64,000 bases of DNA from Nocardioides soli. Lineage in GTDB: Bacteria; Actinomycetota; Actinomycetes; Propionibacteriales; Nocardioidaceae. Numbering within the stretch: the first letter of the stretch is position 1; each line of letters begins with the position of its first letter. Below, piece by piece: positions 34,450 through 42,521 of the stretch. The notes beneath the pieces were generated by a model, which ran no database searches, was not told the origin of the DNA, and saw nothing but the letters and a program-made list of their open reading frames with translations. The position numbers and the translations under genes are program-made. The stretch is taken from assembly GCF_014191495.1 (NCBI RefSeq), contig NZ_JACHWR010000001.1, positions 124,001 to 188,000 on the forward strand, given 5' to 3'.

Positions 34450-35496
34450 ATGTTCGAGCCGTCGCCGTTCCACCCGAACCGACCGGAGATCGTCGCCCCG
34501 GTGCGGGTGGACGCTCGCGGTCTGGCGGGGCCCACCCAGGCCCAGGCGCGAGGGCGGGACTGGCGGCGGAGCTCGCGGGGGCTGTACGTCCCGAGCCGGA
34601 TCGACGACGAGCGGGTCGAGCAGCGGATCGTCGAGGCGGCCGCCGTCCTGCCGACGTACGGCGGGGTCACCGGGTGGGCGATGCTGCGCTGGGCGGGTGA
34701 CCGCTGGTTCGGCGGGCTCAACCACGACGGGACTCCTCGCGACGTCACGCTGGCCACCGCGGGCCTCCATGTCCGGCCCCAACCGGGCATCGCGGTGTGC
34801 CGGGAGAAGATCGCACCCGCCGACCTGACGGTGGTCGACGGACTGCGGACGACGACGGCCGTGCGGTCCGTCTGCTTCGAGATGAGGTACGCCCCGTCCC
34901 TGCTCGCAGCGGTCATCGCTCTCGACATGGCCGCGTACGCCGACCTGGTCTCGATCGAGGAGCTGGGTGCGTACGCCGATGAGCACTCGTCCTGGACCGG
35001 CATCCCCCGATGTCGCGACGCGATCCCGTACGCAGACGAGAACGCCTGGTCGCCGACGGAGGTCGAGATGCGCTGGGCCTGGACCGTCGAAGCCGGCTTC
35101 CCACGGCCGCTCTGCAACCGTCCCGTCTTCGATCGGTCGGGGCGACACATCGGCACCCCGGACCTGATCGACCCGGTGGCCGGGATCGTCGGCGAGTACG
35201 AAGGGTCGCTGCATCTGGTGGGCAAGCGACGCGCTCGCGATCTCGACCGGGAGTCCGCGTTCCGGGGAGTCGGCCTCGAGTACGTCACGATGGTCGCCGA
35301 GGACCGTCCGCACCCGGCCGCCTTCATCGAGCGACTGCGCGGGACCTACAGCCGTGCTCGGTACGAGCCCGGGGACGCGTGCCGATGGACCCTCGCGGCG
35401 CCGGCGCGGTGGGTCCCCACCGTCACCGTCGACCAGCGCCGTCGACTCGACGACGTCCAGCGACACCGGCTGCTGAGGTACCGCCGGGTGGGCTGA
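34450..35496 (+). CDS. AbiEi-like N-terminus with DUF559/PD-(D/E)XK-like C-terminus, unrecognised function
   Basis: A 348-aa protein. The N-terminal ~60 residues (RDWRRSSRGLYVPSRIDD) resemble the winged-helix start of AbiEi-type proteins. Residues ~200-300 look like a DUF559/Vsr-like nuclease core: SPTEVEMRWAW, then GRHIGTPDLIDP (acidic residue after PD), VGEYEGSLHL (second acid) and KRRARDLDRES. Without an alignment, nuclease activity is an inference. The gene stands alone and is bracketed by two same-orientation 67-bp hairpins (34298, 35522). No antitoxin or methylase is adjacent. Such lone genes are common in Nocardioides. Confidence 0.65.
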   Translation: MFEPSPFHPNRPEIVAPVRVDARGLAGPTQAQARGRDWRRSSRGLYVPSRIDDERVEQRIVEAAAVLPTYGGVTGWAMLRWAGDRWFGGLNHDGTPRDVTLATAGLHVRPQPGIAVCREKIAPADLTVVDGLRTTTAVRSVCFEMRYAPSLLAAVIALDMAAYADLVSIEELGAYADEHSSWTGIPRCRDAIPYADENAWSPTEVEMRWAWTVEAGFPRPLCNRPVFDRSGRHIGTPDLIDPVAGIVGEYEGSLHLVGKRRARDLDRESAFRGVGLEYVTMVAEDRPHPAAFIERLRGTYSRARYEPGDACRWTLAAPARWVPTVTVDQRRRLDDVQRHRLLRYRRVG

Positions 35497-35521
35497 GGGT
35501 GCTCGGGCCGCGTGCATCGTC

Positions 35522-35588
35522 GGGATAGTCCGTCACGTTCTGGTCGTCGATCGGCCCGGTGGGCAACCAGAACGTGACGGACTATCGC
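35522..35588. repeat. 67-bp hairpin, copy C
   Basis: Arms 35522-35548 and 35562-35588 with a 13-nt loop. The left arm is identical to copy B over all 27 nt, and the right arm ends CGGACTATCGC, one base off. It lies between the nuclease-like gene and the convergent metF. Confidence 0.92.
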
Positions 35589-35601
35589 AAATGGCGACGT
35601 C

Positions 35602-36492
35602 CTACACCGCCATGTTGAGCGCCGCGAAGATCTCGCGCGTCGCCTTGGAGCGGTTCAGCGTGTAGAAGTGCAGGCCGGGCGCGCCGCCGTCGAGCAGCTG
35701 CTCGCACAGCTCGGCCGCGAGGGCGACGCCCGCCGCGCGCATGGCGACCGGGTCGCCGTCGTGGGCCATGATCCGCTCGACCACGGAGCCGGGCACGTCG
35801 GTGCCGATCAGCTCGCTCTGGCGGCGGATGTTGCCGAGGTTCAGGATCGGCATGATGCCGGGCAGGATCGGCAGGTCCACACCGCGCGACCGGACCCGGT
35901 CGACGAGCGCGAAGTAGTCCTCGGCGCGGAAGAACATCTGGGTGACGGCGAACTCCGCACCCGCCCGGGCCTTCGCGACCAGCACGTCGGCGTCGTGGTC
36001 GAGCGACTCAGCCGAGGGGTGTCCTTCGGGGAACGCGGCCACGCCGATGCTGAAGTCGCCCCGGGCACGCACCAGGTCGACGAGGTCCTCGGCGTAGGTC
36101 AGCCCGCCGGCGGTCGGCGTCCAGGGCGCGCGGGGCCCCTCCTGGGGGTCGCCGCGGAGCACCATGACGTTGCGGATGCCGGCCTCGGAGTACGAGTCGA
36201 GGACGCCTTCGAGCTCCGCGCGGGTGTGCCCGACACAGGTCAGGTGGGCCATCGCCGTCATCGAGGTCTCCCGCGCGATCCGGCTCGTGACCCGCACCGT
36301 CGCGTCGCGCGTCGACCCGCCGGCGCCGTACGTCACCGAGACGAACGTCGGGCGGTAGGGCTCCAGCTCGCGGATCGCCTGCCAGAGCTGCTCCACGCCG
36401 GCGGCGTCGCGCGGCGGGAAGAACTCGAAGGAGAACGATCGCCCCCCGGACCGGACGAGGTCGCCGATCCCGGGCTGCTGCTGGTTCGCCAT
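35602..36492 (-). CDS. metF: Methylenetetrahydrofolate reductase
   Basis: A 296-aa FAD enzyme that reduces 5,10-methylene-THF to 5-methyl-THF for methionine synthesis. SFEFFPPRDAAGVEQLW at ~20-36 begins the barrel. FVSVTYGAGGSTRDAT, AHLTCVGHTRAELEGVL, LRGDPQ and LPGIMPILNL are MetF motifs. Open frame continues to 36711, but the ATG at 36492 gives the normal start. TAGACT ends 7 bases upstream, so the message is probably leaderless. It is divergent from the polyprenyl synthase. Confidence 0.95.
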   Translation of the reverse strand: MANQQQPGIGDLVRSGGRSFSFEFFPPRDAAGVEQLWQAIRELEPYRPTFVSVTYGAGGSTRDATVRVTSRIARETSMTAMAHLTCVGHTRAELEGVLDSYSEAGIRNVMVLRGDPQEGPRAPWTPTAGGLTYAEDLVDLVRARGDFSIGVAAFPEGHPSAESLDHDADVLVAKARAGAEFAVTQMFFRAEDYFALVDRVRSRGVDLPILPGIMPILNLGNIRRQSELIGTDVPGSVVERIMAHDGDPVAMRAAGVALAAELCEQLLDGGAPGLHFYTLNRSKATREIFAALNMAV

Positions 36493-36556
36493 ACGCAACA
36501 GTCTAGGAAGGGGACCGGCTCCGACCACATCGCGTCCACTGGCTAGTCTCCTCGGC

Positions 36557-37627
36557 GTGACGGCGAACGGGTGGGACAGCGGCGCGTTCCGCGCCCGGGT
36601 CCAGGCGGCACTCGACGAGTTCGTCGACGAGCGTGCCGCGCAGCTGACCCCGCTGGGACCCGACGCCGACCGGCTCGTGGCCGAGGCCCGCACCTCGATC
36701 AGCGGGGGCAAGCGGTTCCGCGCGTCCTTCTGCTACTGGGGCCACCGCGCGGTCGCGCCCGAGCCCGCCGACGAGGACGCCCTCGTGCGCGCCTGCGCGG
36801 CACTGGAGCTGCTGCATGCGAGCGCGCTCGTCCACGACGACCTCATGGACGCCTCCGACACCCGTCGCGGCCGGCCGGCCACCCACCGCGCGTTCGAGGC
36901 CGAGCACCGTACGGCGGGCTGGCCGGGCGACCACGCCCAGTACGGCGCGGCCGCGGCGATCCTGCTCGGCGACCTGCTGCTGAGCTGGGCCGACGAGCTG
37001 CTGCGCCGCTGCGGGCTCCCGATCACCCAGGTCGCGCCCGCGCTGGAGGTCTTCGACCGGTGCCGCTCCGAGGTGATCGCCGGGCAGTTCCTCGACGTGT
37101 CGGTGCAGGCCCGCGGCCGCGCCGACGTCGACCTCGCGATGACCGTGCTGCGCTACAAGTCGGCCAAGTACTCCATCGAGCGGCCGCTGCACATCGGCGC
37201 CGCACTCGCCGGGGCGACCTCGGACACCATGCGAGCCCTGTCGGAGTACGGCCTCCCGCTGGGTGAGGCGTTCCAGCTCCGCGACGACCTGCTCGGCGTC
37301 TTCGGCGACCCGGCGACCACGGGGAAGCCGGCCGGAGACGACCTGATCGAGGGCAAGCGCACCGTGCTGGTCGCGCTCGCCCTCGACGGCGCCCCGCCCG
37401 CCGACGCCACCCTGCTGGACCGCTCGCTCGGCACCGACCTCTCCCCCGACGACGTCGCCCGGCTGCGCGGGATCATCGACGCCTCCGGCGCCCACGCCCA
37501 GGTCGAGGCGGTCATCGACGAGCTCGCCGGCCGCGCCGTACGCGCCCTGGACCGGGCCGACATCGACGACCACGCCCGCGAGGTGCTGCGCGGGCTGGCC
37601 GACTCCGCCACGCGGCGGGCGGTCTGA
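36557..37627 (+). CDS. Polyprenyl (geranylgeranyl-type) diphosphate synthase
   Basis: A 356-aa trans-prenyltransferase that condenses IPP with allylic diphosphates. The first Asp-rich motif is HDDLMDASDTRRGRPATH (DDxxD at 94-98). GGKRFRASF near 50 binds IPP, and RDDLLGVFGDPATTGKP around 240 is the second Asp motif. Chain length is not readable, but C20 is common in this clade. The GTG at 36557 lies 7 bases after TAGTCT, a leaderless arrangement. Possible uses include carotenoid or menaquinone precursors. The metF/synthase/Rv2175c/pknL neighbourhood is conserved in many actinobacteria. Confidence 0.92.
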   Translation: MTANGWDSGAFRARVQAALDEFVDERAAQLTPLGPDADRLVAEARTSISGGKRFRASFCYWGHRAVAPEPADEDALVRACAALELLHASALVHDDLMDASDTRRGRPATHRAFEAEHRTAGWPGDHAQYGAAAAILLGDLLLSWADELLRRCGLPITQVAPALEVFDRCRSEVIAGQFLDVSVQARGRADVDLAMTVLRYKSAKYSIERPLHIGAALAGATSDTMRALSEYGLPLGEAFQLRDDLLGVFGDPATTGKPAGDDLIEGKRTVLVALALDGAPPADATLLDRSLGTDLSPDDVARLRGIIDASGAHAQVEAVIDELAGRAVRALDRADIDDHAREVLRGLADSATRRAV

Positions 37628-37641
37628 GGGCGGTCTGGCCG

Positions 37642-37806
37642 GGTGGTTTCGAGGCTCAGGCGCTAGCGCGCCTTCGCACCTCAACCACCGAGACCACCGG
37701 TGGTTGAGGTGCGACGAGCGCCAGCGAGGAGCCTCGAAACCACCACCCTCCCACTCACCGGGTTTCGAGGCTCAGGCGCTAGCGCGCCTTCGCACCTCGA
37801 CCACCG
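37642..37806. repeat. REP-like palindromic elements: one full copy and one left half
   Basis: The full copy 37642-37744 runs from GGTGGTTTCGAGGCTCAGGC to GAGCCTCGAAACCACC. The half copy is 37761-37806. Both lie between the convergent polyprenyl synthase and Rv2175c-like genes. The 203-bp gap holds nothing else. Confidence 0.9.
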
Positions 37807-37830
37807 AGACCGGCTCAACCACCATCCTGG

Positions 37831-38202
37831 CTAGAGCAGTGCCTGGGCGCGGCGCTTGACCTCGGAGCCGCGGTTCTCGCGCAGCGCGTCGATCGGGCGG
37901 CCCGGGAGGTCGTCGTCGGTGAAGACCCAGGCGATGCACTCGCGGTCGTCGAAGCCCGCGTCGTGGAGCAGGGTGAGGAGACCCGGCAGGCCCTTGACCG
38001 GCAGCCCGTCCTGGAGGAAGTCGGCCGGGACCTGCTGGCCCGCGCCCGGCGACGGGACGGCCGCGGCCAGCTCGTGGTCGCGGATCATGGTGCGGACCTT
38101 GGCGACCGTCACGCCGAGCTGCTCGGCGGCGGCCGCCCAGTCGAGCCAGTCCGGCACGAGGACGGCGAGGTCGGCGTCGGCGAGGCTCCGGGAAGTGGTC
38201 AT
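37831..38202 (-). CDS. Rv2175c-family DNA-binding protein
   Basis: A 123-aa protein with an excisionase-like winged helix (WLDWAAAAEQLGVTVAKVRT) and the family C-terminus GLLTLLHDAGFDDRECIAW, FTDDDLPGRPIDALRE. In Mycobacterium tuberculosis Rv2175c is a DNA-binding protein phosphorylated by the adjacent kinase PknL. The same divergent pairing with a PASTA kinase is present here. The ATG at 38202 is preferred over an upstream in-frame ATG at 38271 because the family starts there. The phosphorylated Thr near the N-terminus may correspond to a Thr in MTTSRSL. Confidence 0.88.
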   Translation of the reverse strand: MTTSRSLADADLAVLVPDWLDWAAAAEQLGVTVAKVRTMIRDHELAAAVPSPGAGQQVPADFLQDGLPVKGLPGLLTLLHDAGFDDRECIAWVFTDDDLPGRPIDALRENRGSEVKRRAQALL

Positions 38203-38333
38203 GCCGCCAGTCTCCCACCCGCATCCCGGCCGCTCCACGCCACGCCGGGCCGCCGCCCAACAGGCGGGCAACGGGGACCGTCCGTACGATTGAGGCTCCG
38301 GACCCTTCCCCGTCCGGTCCCAGGAGGGTCGCT

Positions 38334-40421
38334 GTGCAGCAAGACCGGCACGACGACCGGCGCGCCCGCGCGGGTGGCGCCGGCGCTGCCGCCGACCCCC
38401 TGACCGGGCGGGTGCTCGACGGCCGCTACCGGATCGGCTCGCGCATCGCCCGCGGCGGTATGGCCAGTGTCTACGAGGCCACCGACATCCGCCTCGACCG
38501 CACCGTCGCGGTCAAGGTGATGCACCCCGGGCTGGGCGACGACAACGAGTTCGCCGAGCGCTTCGTGCGCGAGGCCCGGGCCGCCGCACGCCTTTCCCAC
38601 CCGAACGTCGTCGCCGTCTACGATCAAGGCGACGACCACGGCACCGTCTTCCTGGCGATGGAGCTGGTGTCCGGCCACACGCTGCGCGACGTCATCCGCA
38701 AGGAGAGCCCGATGCCGCCCGCGAAGGCGCTGGCGCTGCTCGAGCCCGTGCTCTCCGCGCTCGCCACCGCCCACCGGGCCGGCCTCATCCACCGCGACAT
38801 CAAGCCCGAGAACGTCCTGATCTCCGACGACGGGCGGGTCAAGGTCGCCGACTTCGGCCTGGCCAAGGCGGTCAGCGCCGACACCCAGCACACCGCGACC
38901 GGCGGCGTGCTGATCGGCACCGTCTCCTACCTGGCACCCGAGCTCGTGGTCAACGGCCGCGCCGACGCCCGCGCCGACGTGTACGCCGCCGGCGTCGTGC
39001 TGTTCGAGATGCTCACCGGCGCCAAGCCCCACGAGGGCGAGACGCCGATCCAGGTCGCCTACCGCCACGTCCACGAGGATGTGCCGGCCCCATCTGCGAC
39101 CGTGCCGGGTATCCCGGCGTACGTCGACGCACTGGTGGCCCGCGCCACCGCCCGCGACCGCGAGCTCCGGCCGGCCGACGCGGCCGTGCTGCTCCACCAG
39201 GTGCACCGGGTCAGCCACGCGCTCGCCGAGGGGGTCGTCGACGACCCGGACCTGACCACGGACCTCACCCCGCTGCGGGCCAGGCTCGAGGCGGCCGAGG
39301 CGCCGACCACGGAGGACACCGCGCCCGACCCGCTCGGCGGACCCTTCCAGCCCGGGCAGGTGCTCGCGACCATCCCGGCCGCCGCCGACGCCGACCTGAC
39401 CGCGCCGCTGCGCACCCTCGACCCGCAGCCGGCCCAAGCCGCGCCCCGCACCCGGACGACGCCGCCCGTGCCGCCCGCGGGACGCGCACAGCCGCCCGGC
39501 GCGGACGGCGCCCGACCGCCCGGTCGCCGACGCTCCCGCAAGGGACCCCTGCTCCTGATCGTCGCACTGCTGCTGGTGATCGGCGGCGGCACGGCGGCGT
39601 GGTGGTTCATCGACGGGCGCTACACGACGACCCCGGGCGTGCTCGGGATGACCCAGAGCGGTGCCCAGGACGCGCTCGAGTCGGCGGGGCTGGAGGCCGA
39701 GTTCGGCGACGAGGCCTACTCCGAGACGGTCGCGGCCGGCCGGATCGTCTCCACCGACCCCGAGCCGGGCGCGAAGGTGCTCGACGGCGGCACCGTCTCG
39801 GTGGTGATCTCGCTGGGCAAGGAGCGCTACGACGTACCCAAGCTCAAGGGCAGGTCCGAGGACGCCGCGCAGGACGCGCTGCTCGCCACCCACCTCGGCT
39901 ACGGCAGGTCGATCGAGAAGTGGTCGGACAGCGTGCCGGCCGGCGAGGTGATCAGCAGCGACCCCAAGGCCGGGACGACGCTGCGCCCCGACTCCCCCGT
40001 CGACCTCGTGGTCAGCAAGGGGCCGAAGCCGGTCGACCTCAAGGACTGGGTCGGCAAGAGCGTCGACAAGGCCATGGAGTGGCTCGCGAAGAAGGGCCTC
40101 ACCGGCAAGGTCGCCAGTGAGGAGTACTCCAACGACGTCCCCGACGGCGCCGTCATCTCGATGGACCCCCAGGGCGGCACGACCGTCCACCGCGGCGACC
40201 AGGTGTCGTTCGTGGTGTCCAAGGGTCCCGAGCTGGTCGAGGTGCCGTCGGTGCGCGGCGCGGGCGTCGACGCGGCCCGCGCGAAGCTCGAGGGCCTCGG
40301 CTTCGACGTCCGGACCGAGGACGCCGCGGGGTCGCTCGGCCTCGGCTTCGTGTGGTCGCAGTCCCCCGGGGCGGGCGAGATGGTGCCGCCCGGCACCACG
40401 ATCACCCTGTCGCTGATCTGA
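38334..40421 (+). CDS. PASTA-domain Ser/Thr protein kinase (PknL type)
   Basis: A 695-aa receptor kinase. The kinase domain ~32-295 has the G-loop IARGGMASVYEA, Lys61 (VAVKVMH), catalytic HRDIKPENVLI and ADFGLAKAVS. A Pro/Ala-rich juxtamembrane linker leads to one membrane helix (~403-424) and four extracellular PASTA repeats (~428-695), which bind peptidoglycan fragments. Lineage by position is PknL (next to Rv2175c), although M. tuberculosis PknL lacks PASTA repeats and the Streptomyces counterpart has them. A TACGAT -10 lies at 38285, and the GTG start has AGGAGGG upstream. Confidence 0.93.
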   Translation: MQQDRHDDRRARAGGAGAAADPLTGRVLDGRYRIGSRIARGGMASVYEATDIRLDRTVAVKVMHPGLGDDNEFAERFVREARAAARLSHPNVVAVYDQGDDHGTVFLAMELVSGHTLRDVIRKESPMPPAKALALLEPVLSALATAHRAGLIHRDIKPENVLISDDGRVKVADFGLAKAVSADTQHTATGGVLIGTVSYLAPELVVNGRADARADVYAAGVVLFEMLTGAKPHEGETPIQVAYRHVHEDVPAPSATVPGIPAYVDALVARATARDRELRPADAAVLLHQVHRVSHALAEGVVDDPDLTTDLTPLRARLEAAEAPTTEDTAPDPLGGPFQPGQVLATIPAAADADLTAPLRTLDPQPAQAAPRTRTTPPVPPAGRAQPPGADGARPPGRRRSRKGPLLLIVALLLVIGGGTAAWWFIDGRYTTTPGVLGMTQSGAQDALESAGLEAEFGDEAYSETVAAGRIVSTDPEPGAKVLDGGTVSVVISLGKERYDVPKLKGRSEDAAQDALLATHLGYGRSIEKWSDSVPAGEVISSDPKAGTTLRPDSPVDLVVSKGPKPVDLKDWVGKSVDKAMEWLAKKGLTGKVASEEYSNDVPDGAVISMDPQGGTTVHRGDQVSFVVSKGPELVEVPSVRGAGVDAARAKLEGLGFDVRTEDAAGSLGLGFVWSQSPGAGEMVPPGTTITLSLI

Positions 40422-40463
40422 GCCGGCGCTGGTTCGCCCCACGGCCGCCGGTAGGTTGTGCCG

Positions 40464-41375
40464 GTGTCCGCCCCCACCCCTCTCGATCCGGTACGCCGCA
40501 ACCCGATCGGCACCCACGTCCTGGTCGGCAAGGGCCTCGTCGACGGCGCCGTCGCGAACGCCGACCTGGTCGGCTGCGAGACGTTTCAGGTCTTCGTGGG
40601 CAACCCGCGCGGCTGGGCGCTCACCGAGGGCAAGCCCGCCGAGGACACGCGGTTCCGCGACCTCATGGCCGAGCGGAGCACCCGGGTCTTCATCCACGCC
40701 CCCTACCTGGTCAACCTCGGCTCGCCGACGCCCACGACGTACGAGCGTTCGGTGGCCTCGGTCGCCCACAACCTCAAGCGGGCCGCCGAGATCGGCGCCG
40801 AGGGCGTCGTGGTGCACACCGGCTCCTTCGTCGACCCGAGCGAGGGCGACAGCACGGCGCGGTACGACGCGGCGATGGCCCAGGTGCGCGAGGCGCTGCT
40901 CCCGATGCTGGACGCCGTGGCGGCCGACGACGCGCCGTGGCTGCTGCTCGAGCCGACCGCGGGGCAGGGGCGTTCGCTGTGCGCGGGCGTCGAGGACCTC
41001 GCGCCGTACCTCGACGCGCTCGACCACCACCCCAAGGCCGGCATCTGCCTCGACACCTGCCACGTGTTCGCGGCCGGCGCGCCGCTCGACGAGCTCGGCG
41101 GTACCACCACCACCGTCGACCGCGTCGTCGAGATCGGCGGCCCGAGCCGGCTGCGGCTGATCCACGCGAACGACTCGATGGACGTGCGCGGCGCGTTCAA
41201 GGACCGCCACCAGCGCATCGGCGAGGGCCACATCGGCGAGGGCGCCTTCACCGAGCTCTTCGCGCACCCGGCCACCGAGGGGGTGCCCTTCATCCTCGAG
41301 ACGCCGGACTCACGCACCGCGGACAACCGCGACATCCCGCTGCTCAAGCGGCTGCGCGCGCAGGCCGCGCCGTGA
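40464..41375 (+). CDS. nfo: Deoxyribonuclease IV (endonuclease IV family)
   Basis: A 303-aa AP endonuclease of the xylose-isomerase-like fold that cuts at abasic sites in base excision repair. FVGNPRGWALTE, FIHAPYLVNLGSP, VVVHTGSF, LLLEPTAGQGRS, ICLDTCHVFAAG, LIHANDSMD and RHQRIGEGHIGEGAF hold the metal-binding His, Asp and Glu residues. The GTG at 40464 follows TAGGTT by six bases, suggesting a leaderless message. A GTG two codons earlier is the alternative. The stop overlaps the transporter start (GTGA). Confidence 0.93.
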   Translation: MSAPTPLDPVRRNPIGTHVLVGKGLVDGAVANADLVGCETFQVFVGNPRGWALTEGKPAEDTRFRDLMAERSTRVFIHAPYLVNLGSPTPTTYERSVASVAHNLKRAAEIGAEGVVVHTGSFVDPSEGDSTARYDAAMAQVREALLPMLDAVAADDAPWLLLEPTAGQGRSLCAGVEDLAPYLDALDHHPKAGICLDTCHVFAAGAPLDELGGTTTTVDRVVEIGGPSRLRLIHANDSMDVRGAFKDRHQRIGEGHIGEGAFTELFAHPATEGVPFILETPDSRTADNRDIPLLKRLRAQAAP

Positions 41376-42265
41376 CCCAGAGCCGTCGTACGACCCTGCT
41401 GGCCACCGCGGCGCTGCTGAGTGTGACGGCCTGCTGGGGCAGCACGTTCTTCCTGATCCGCGACCTGCTCGACCGGATCCCGACGGTCGACTTCCTCGCG
41501 CTGCGCTTCTCGATCGCGGCCGTCCTGCTGCTCGTGGTCGCCCCGAAGGCGCTGCTGCGGCTCTCCCCCGCGACCCGCCGCCAGGCGATGGTGCTCGGCG
41601 CGCTCTACGGCGTCGCGCAGATCCTGCAGACCGCGGGGCTCGCGCAGACGCCGGCGAGCGTGTCCGGATTCATCACGGGCATGTACGTCGTGGCGACGCC
41701 GCTCTTCGCCGCCGTACTGCTGCACAACCGGATCACCCGGACCACCTGGCTCGCGGTGCTCCTCGCCTTCTGCGGCCTGGCGGTGCTCTCGCTCGACGGG
41801 CTCTCGATCGGGTACGGCGAGGCGATCACGTTCCTGGCCGCGCTGCTCTACGCGCTGCACATCGTCGGGCTCGGCGCCTGGTCGAACGCCCGCGACGCCC
41901 TCGGCATGTCGATCCTCCAGGTCGTGGTGGTCGCGGTGATCTGCCTGGTCGCCAGCGCGCCGCACGGGATCGTGCTGCCCGACACCGGCCGGGACTGGCT
42001 GTCGGTCGTCTACATGGCCGTCTTCCCGGCCGCCCTCGCGCTGCTCGCCCAGACCTGGGCCCAGGCACACCTGACCGCGACGCGGGCGGCGATCGTGATG
42101 AGCATGGAGCCGGTGTTCGCGGCGCTCTTCGCGGTGCTGTTCGGCGGCGAGTCGCTGACGCTGCGGATGCTCACCGGCGGCGTCCTCGTGCTCGCGGCGA
42201 TGCTGATCGTGGAGATCGGTCCGCGGCGCAAGGTCGAGGGCGAGGTGCCCCATATCGCGGTCTGA
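41372..42265 (+). CDS. EamA-family (DMT) drug/metabolite exporter
   Basis: A 297-aa protein with ten hydrophobic segments in two EamA repeats (ACWGSTFFLIRDLLDRI at the start of the first, FPAALALLAQTWAQAH and MSMEPVFAALFAVLFGGE in the second). These export small metabolites by exchange. The substrate is unknown. The real start is the GTG at 41372 overlapping the nfo stop, although open frame runs upstream through nfo. The ATG-free N-terminus VTQSRRTTLL is supported by this coupling. Confidence 0.88.
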   Translation: MTQSRRTTLLATAALLSVTACWGSTFFLIRDLLDRIPTVDFLALRFSIAAVLLLVVAPKALLRLSPATRRQAMVLGALYGVAQILQTAGLAQTPASVSGFITGMYVVATPLFAAVLLHNRITRTTWLAVLLAFCGLAVLSLDGLSIGYGEAITFLAALLYALHIVGLGAWSNARDALGMSILQVVVVAVICLVASAPHGIVLPDTGRDWLSVVYMAVFPAALALLAQTWAQAHLTATRAAIVMSMEPVFAALFAVLFGGESLTLRMLTGGVLVLAAMLIVEIGPRRKVEGEVPHIAV

Positions 42266-42364
42266 TCTCGGGTCGGCACAGGGGCGAGACTTGAACCTCC
42301 CGGCCCCGTCCGCATGCCGAAAACCAGCGGCCCGACCCGGGGAGGGTCGTCTACGCTCCTCGAC

Positions 42365-42427
42365 ATGGCCTCGACCTATTTCTTCGGACACCTGCCGGGA
42401 GCACCCGTGCGGGCCGTCCCGATGTAG
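42365..42427 (+). CDS. Aromatic-rich leader peptide upstream of aroF
   Basis: A 20-codon ORF, MASTYFFGHLPGAPVRAVPM, with Tyr-Phe-Phe near its start. TACGCT lies 8 bases before the ATG, so it may be the very 5' end of the aroF transcript. A perfect hairpin (42445-42470) follows 18 bp after the stop. Adjacent Tyr/Phe codons ahead of the first aromatic-pathway gene suggest ribosome-stalling attenuation. Confidence 0.6.
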   Translation: MASTYFFGHLPGAPVRAVPM

Positions 42428-42444
42428 GCAGCCAGCACACACCA

Positions 42445-42470
42445 AACGCCCCGGCCACCCGCGGGGCGTT
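42445..42470 (+). promoter_or_regulatory. Hairpin between leader peptide and aroF (candidate attenuator)
   Basis: AACGCCCCG (42445-42453) pairs perfectly with CGGGGCGTT (42462-42470) across an 8-nt loop. There is no T-run, so Rho-independent termination is not certain. A competing anti-terminator pairing was not found by eye. Confidence 0.6.
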
Positions 42471-42521
42471 GCGCATCTCTGGCCCCGACGACGTGGCCGC
42501 TCATCGAGAAAGAGAACCAGC

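Noticed and set aside
33003..37627. Carotenoid gene cluster (CrtI-like plus prenyl synthase)
   Set aside because: No phytoene synthase or cyclase is present, and a nuclease-like gene and metF lie between the two genes.
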